The position numbers and the translations under genes were made by a program. DNA of 44,663 nucleotides, from positions 1-44,663 of the forward strand of contig JAUNUM010000011.1 in the NCBI GenBank assembly GCA_030538215.1. The letters are read 5' to 3'. The notes under the pieces are model-generated. The model did no database searches and had not been told where the DNA came from. It saw only the letters and a list, made by a program, of their open reading frames with translations. Within the stretch, counting starts at the first letter, position 1; each line of letters opens with the position of its first letter. This stretch comes from Bacteroidia bacterium. GTDB taxonomy: Bacteria > Bacteroidota > Bacteroidia > Bacteroidales > Dysgonomonadaceae. Positions 42,704 through 44,663 of this stretch are shown here, in pieces.

Positions 42704-42729
42704 TACCCATATTTGTACCCAAAAGGGTA
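42704..42729. promoter_or_regulatory. TACCC direct and inverted repeats at the integrase start
   Basis: TACCC occurs at 42704-42708 and 42716-42720, the latter forming a TACCC-AAAA-GGGTA palindrome (42716-42729) that ends 4 nt before the ATG. It may bind the recombinase or a regulator. Confidence 0.4.
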
Positions 42730-42733
42730 TTAT

Positions 42734-44068
42734 ATGGATAATAAGTGGACAATATCATTTTTAGCCGAAAAAGAGGGTGAACGGCACGACCGCAAAGTAG
42801 TTATGCGAGTTTTGTTTTCAGGCACTCTAATACGTTATTTAGTAGGTTATCGGGTGGATTGTACGCCAACAAAGCCGGTTAAAGATAGTGATAAAAAGTT
42901 TGAATGCCGTTGGGATTGGGATAAGCAACGATGTAAGGCTAACACTACTCACGGAAAATATAAAGCATCTGTTATAAACAACAAAATAGATGCTATGGAA
43001 AAAAAGGCTTCATCTATTTTAGAACAATACTATTTCGGTACTGAAAAACGTTTGCCGACTGTAAATGAATTCAGAAATGAATATGAAGATGTGAAACAAA
43101 AAGATGTTACATTCTTTTCTGCACTCGATGAGTTTATGAATAGCGGCGGTGAAAATGAAAGCTGGAGTAAAGCTGTTTATAACAAGTTTCACGCACTGAA
43201 AAACCATCTAAAGCGGTACAATCCAAAACTAACATTTGAATTCAATATAGACGATGCAAATGCGCTAATTAGATGGTACATTAAGAACGGATATCGCAAC
43301 ACAACTACAAAGAAAAATTCAGACCTCTTAAAGTGGTTTTTACGATGGGCAAGTGAAAAAGGATATTATACCGGAAATGTTCACACTAAAGCGTGGAAAA
43401 TCAAATTAAAGAAAGTTACAAATAAAGAAATCATTTATTTAGAATGGGATGAGGTGATGCAGCTTTGGAACTTCACACCCTACAAATATGAACCCGAAGA
43501 AGAAGATGAGCTTACGGCAATCGGCGCAGAAACATTGCAGCACGTAAAAGATTGTTTTCTATTTCAATGCTTCACAGGGTTAAGATTTTCCGATCTGAAA
43601 GATTTAAAGCGGTCGCAAATAACAGACGATGCAGTTAAGATTGTAACCCAAAAAACAGGCGATTCACTTATTATCAACTTGAACGAGTTTAGCAGGGCGA
43701 TATTAGATAAGTATAAAGATATTCCATTTAAGAACGATGCAGCTTTGCCGGTTATCAGCAATCAAAAAATGAATGATTATTTGAAAGTATTGTGCAAAGA
43801 AGCTGAAATAAACACACCATACACCGACACGTATTTTATTGGTGGAAATCGGTATGATGTAACAGTACCTAAATGGGAAATTATCAGCACACACGCCGGA
43901 CGAAGAACTTTTGTAGTTACAGGGTTAACGCTGGAAATTGACCCGCTTACGATTATGCAATGGACTGGGCATAAGAATATTGAAGCAATGAAACCATATA
44001 TGAAAATCGTTGATGAAAAGAAAAAAGCAGGTGCAGGAAAATTTGATGAACTCTTTAGTGAAATATAG
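42734..44068 (+). CDS. Tyrosine recombinase/integrase
   Basis: A 444-residue phage-type integrase. It has an N-terminal arm-type region (about residues 1-110), a SAM-like core-binding domain (about 115-210) and a C-terminal catalytic domain (about 225-435). Catalytic residues are visible as Arg in TGLRFSDL, His-x-x-Arg in THAGRRT, His in WTGHKN and the nucleophile Tyr in MKPYMKI. The longer frame starts with TTG at 42713; the ATG at 42734 is used. It lies just inside a likely tRNA-derived attachment site and points into the element, so it probably mediates its integration and excision. Element type (integrative conjugative, mobilizable or prophage) is not visible here. Confidence 0.93.
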   Translation: MDNKWTISFLAEKEGERHDRKVVMRVLFSGTLIRYLVGYRVDCTPTKPVKDSDKKFECRWDWDKQRCKANTTHGKYKASVINNKIDAMEKKASSILEQYYFGTEKRLPTVNEFRNEYEDVKQKDVTFFSALDEFMNSGGENESWSKAVYNKFHALKNHLKRYNPKLTFEFNIDDANALIRWYIKNGYRNTTTKKNSDLLKWFLRWASEKGYYTGNVHTKAWKIKLKKVTNKEIIYLEWDEVMQLWNFTPYKYEPEEEDELTAIGAETLQHVKDCFLFQCFTGLRFSDLKDLKRSQITDDAVKIVTQKTGDSLIINLNEFSRAILDKYKDIPFKNDAALPVISNQKMNDYLKVLCKEAEINTPYTDTYFIGGNRYDVTVPKWEIISTHAGRRTFVVTGLTLEIDPLTIMQWTGHKNIEAMKPYMKIVDEKKKAGAGKFDELFSEI

Positions 44069-44097
44069 TTATAGAAAATCATAAATATAACCGCAGT

Positions 44098-44663
44098 ATG
44101 AAAAAAGACAGAGAACAGATAACAAAACATCTTACTGACAAAAATAAAGAATTATTCGCTAAAGATGAATCGTATGATGATATAGAATTTGCCGCGAGTA
44201 ATGGAGTAGAATATGAATTTGATGACTTTATAGAATGGATAGATGAATATAAGAAATTAGCCGAAAAATACAATCTTTTAGATTCGTTTAAAGACCACAC
44301 ATCTAAGGCGCTTTTAAAAATAAGCATTGGCTTTAAATATGCTGATGATAAAGAACGTCTTGACGATATAGATATTTTAGAATATTATAAAAACAATGCG
44401 GAACTATTGAAACTAATTATACTTGCTTCTAAAAATGAAATTAAAATTAATACCGTTGTTTCTAAAAAATCAGGAAACTACAATCAAGGCACATCATTAT
44501 CAATGAGTATTAACTCTAATAGCTTCAAAAAAATAATGACGTCATGGCTTAACTTAAATATAGAAACTCAATTCAACAAATATTATTTCGGTCAAGATTA
44601 TACCGGTGGGAAAATTAATGTTGACCTATCAAGCGACAAGGCTTTGTTTGCGATAGATGAAGT
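44098..44663 (+). CDS. Unknown protein on the integrated element (3' end outside the window)
   Basis: An open frame of 188 codons begins with ATG at 44098, 29 nt after the integrase stop, and runs past the window edge without a stop. The product is acidic and Lys/Asp/Glu-rich, starting MKKDREQITKHLTDKNKELF, with no signal peptide, membrane helix or motif I recognise. A pattern such as EFDDFIEWIDEYKKLAEKY suggests helices. It is in the same direction as the integrase and probably cotranscribed. Its AT-rich codon use, higher than the chromosome left of 42571, fits a horizontally acquired gene. Confidence 0.75.
   Translation, partial: MKKDREQITKHLTDKNKELFAKDESYDDIEFAASNGVEYEFDDFIEWIDEYKKLAEKYNLLDSFKDHTSKALLKISIGFKYADDKERLDDIDILEYYKNNAELLKLIILASKNEIKINTVVSKKSGNYNQGTSLSMSINSNSFKKIMTSWLNLNIETQFNKYYFGQDYTGGKINVDLSSDKALFAIDE

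Noticed and set aside
42713-42733. TTG start that extends the integrase by seven residues
   Set aside because: The extra codons read through the TACCC/GGGTA repeats. The ATG at 42734 gives a normal arm-domain start.

Overview
The window looks like a chromosome segment from a low-GC Bacteroidetes bacterium, probably order Bacteroidales. Three things point there. Promoters fit the Bacteroidetes -7 element TAnnTTTG rather than TATAAT. Translation starts mostly have A-rich leaders and no strong Shine-Dalgarno. The gene set is also typical: GluP-type sugar transporter next to galK and galM, TrpB2, NspC with SpeA, a DUF349 protein, class II NrdJ, and a Nudix-type regulator. I cannot fix the genus from sequence alone.

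Layout. 1-4128: a leftward three-gene operon with an exported redox theme. It encodes a membrane-anchored tetraheme cytochrome fused to a SUMF1-like domain, then a Tat-exported Gfo/Idh/MocA oxidoreductase (ATGA overlap), then a Tat-exported TIM-barrel sugar isomerase. 4510-6168: a long-chain acyl-CoA ligase. 6214-10634: a galactose cluster (galM, sugar MFS transporter, galK) with its own terminator, followed by a Nudix-family regulator whose catalytic box is degenerate. 10878-15840: CNNM/CBS membrane protein, sugar nucleotidyltransferase, arfB, pseudouridine synthase, fabG and a TetR regulator. 16124-17709: a complete tryptophan attenuator (promoter, 26-residue leader peptide with three Trp, intrinsic terminator) in front of trpB2. 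17778-18066: an apparent free-standing structured ncRNA with promoter and terminator. 18152-22598: split chromate transporter pair, topA and a YigZ/IMPACT protein. 22701-32448: nrdJ, a lipoprotein serpin, speA, nadD, a GlsB-like protein, nspC and nth. 32449-33327: a gene-free 0.9 kb tract packed with hairpins. 33343-42183: DUF349 protein, small membrane protein, der, era, gcvP and an MBL-fold hydrolase.

The right end, from about 42571, appears to be the start of an integrated mobile element. A fragment resembling the 3' end of a minus-strand tRNA, followed by a good terminator, marks the junction. A tyrosine recombinase lies just inside it, and then an open reading frame of unknown function that runs off the window.

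Several dispersed repeat families occur between genes. One is a ~200-227 bp element present in three copies (1-64 partial, 28994-29220, 31568-31766). Another is a set of hairpins with an AGAGACG/CGTCTCT stem. There are also degenerate CCCCTC-rich fragments. The most interesting candidates for new biology are the cytochrome-SUMF1/oxidoreductase/isomerase operon, the trp attenuator, the ncRNA at 17816-18066, and the ~200 bp repeat family.
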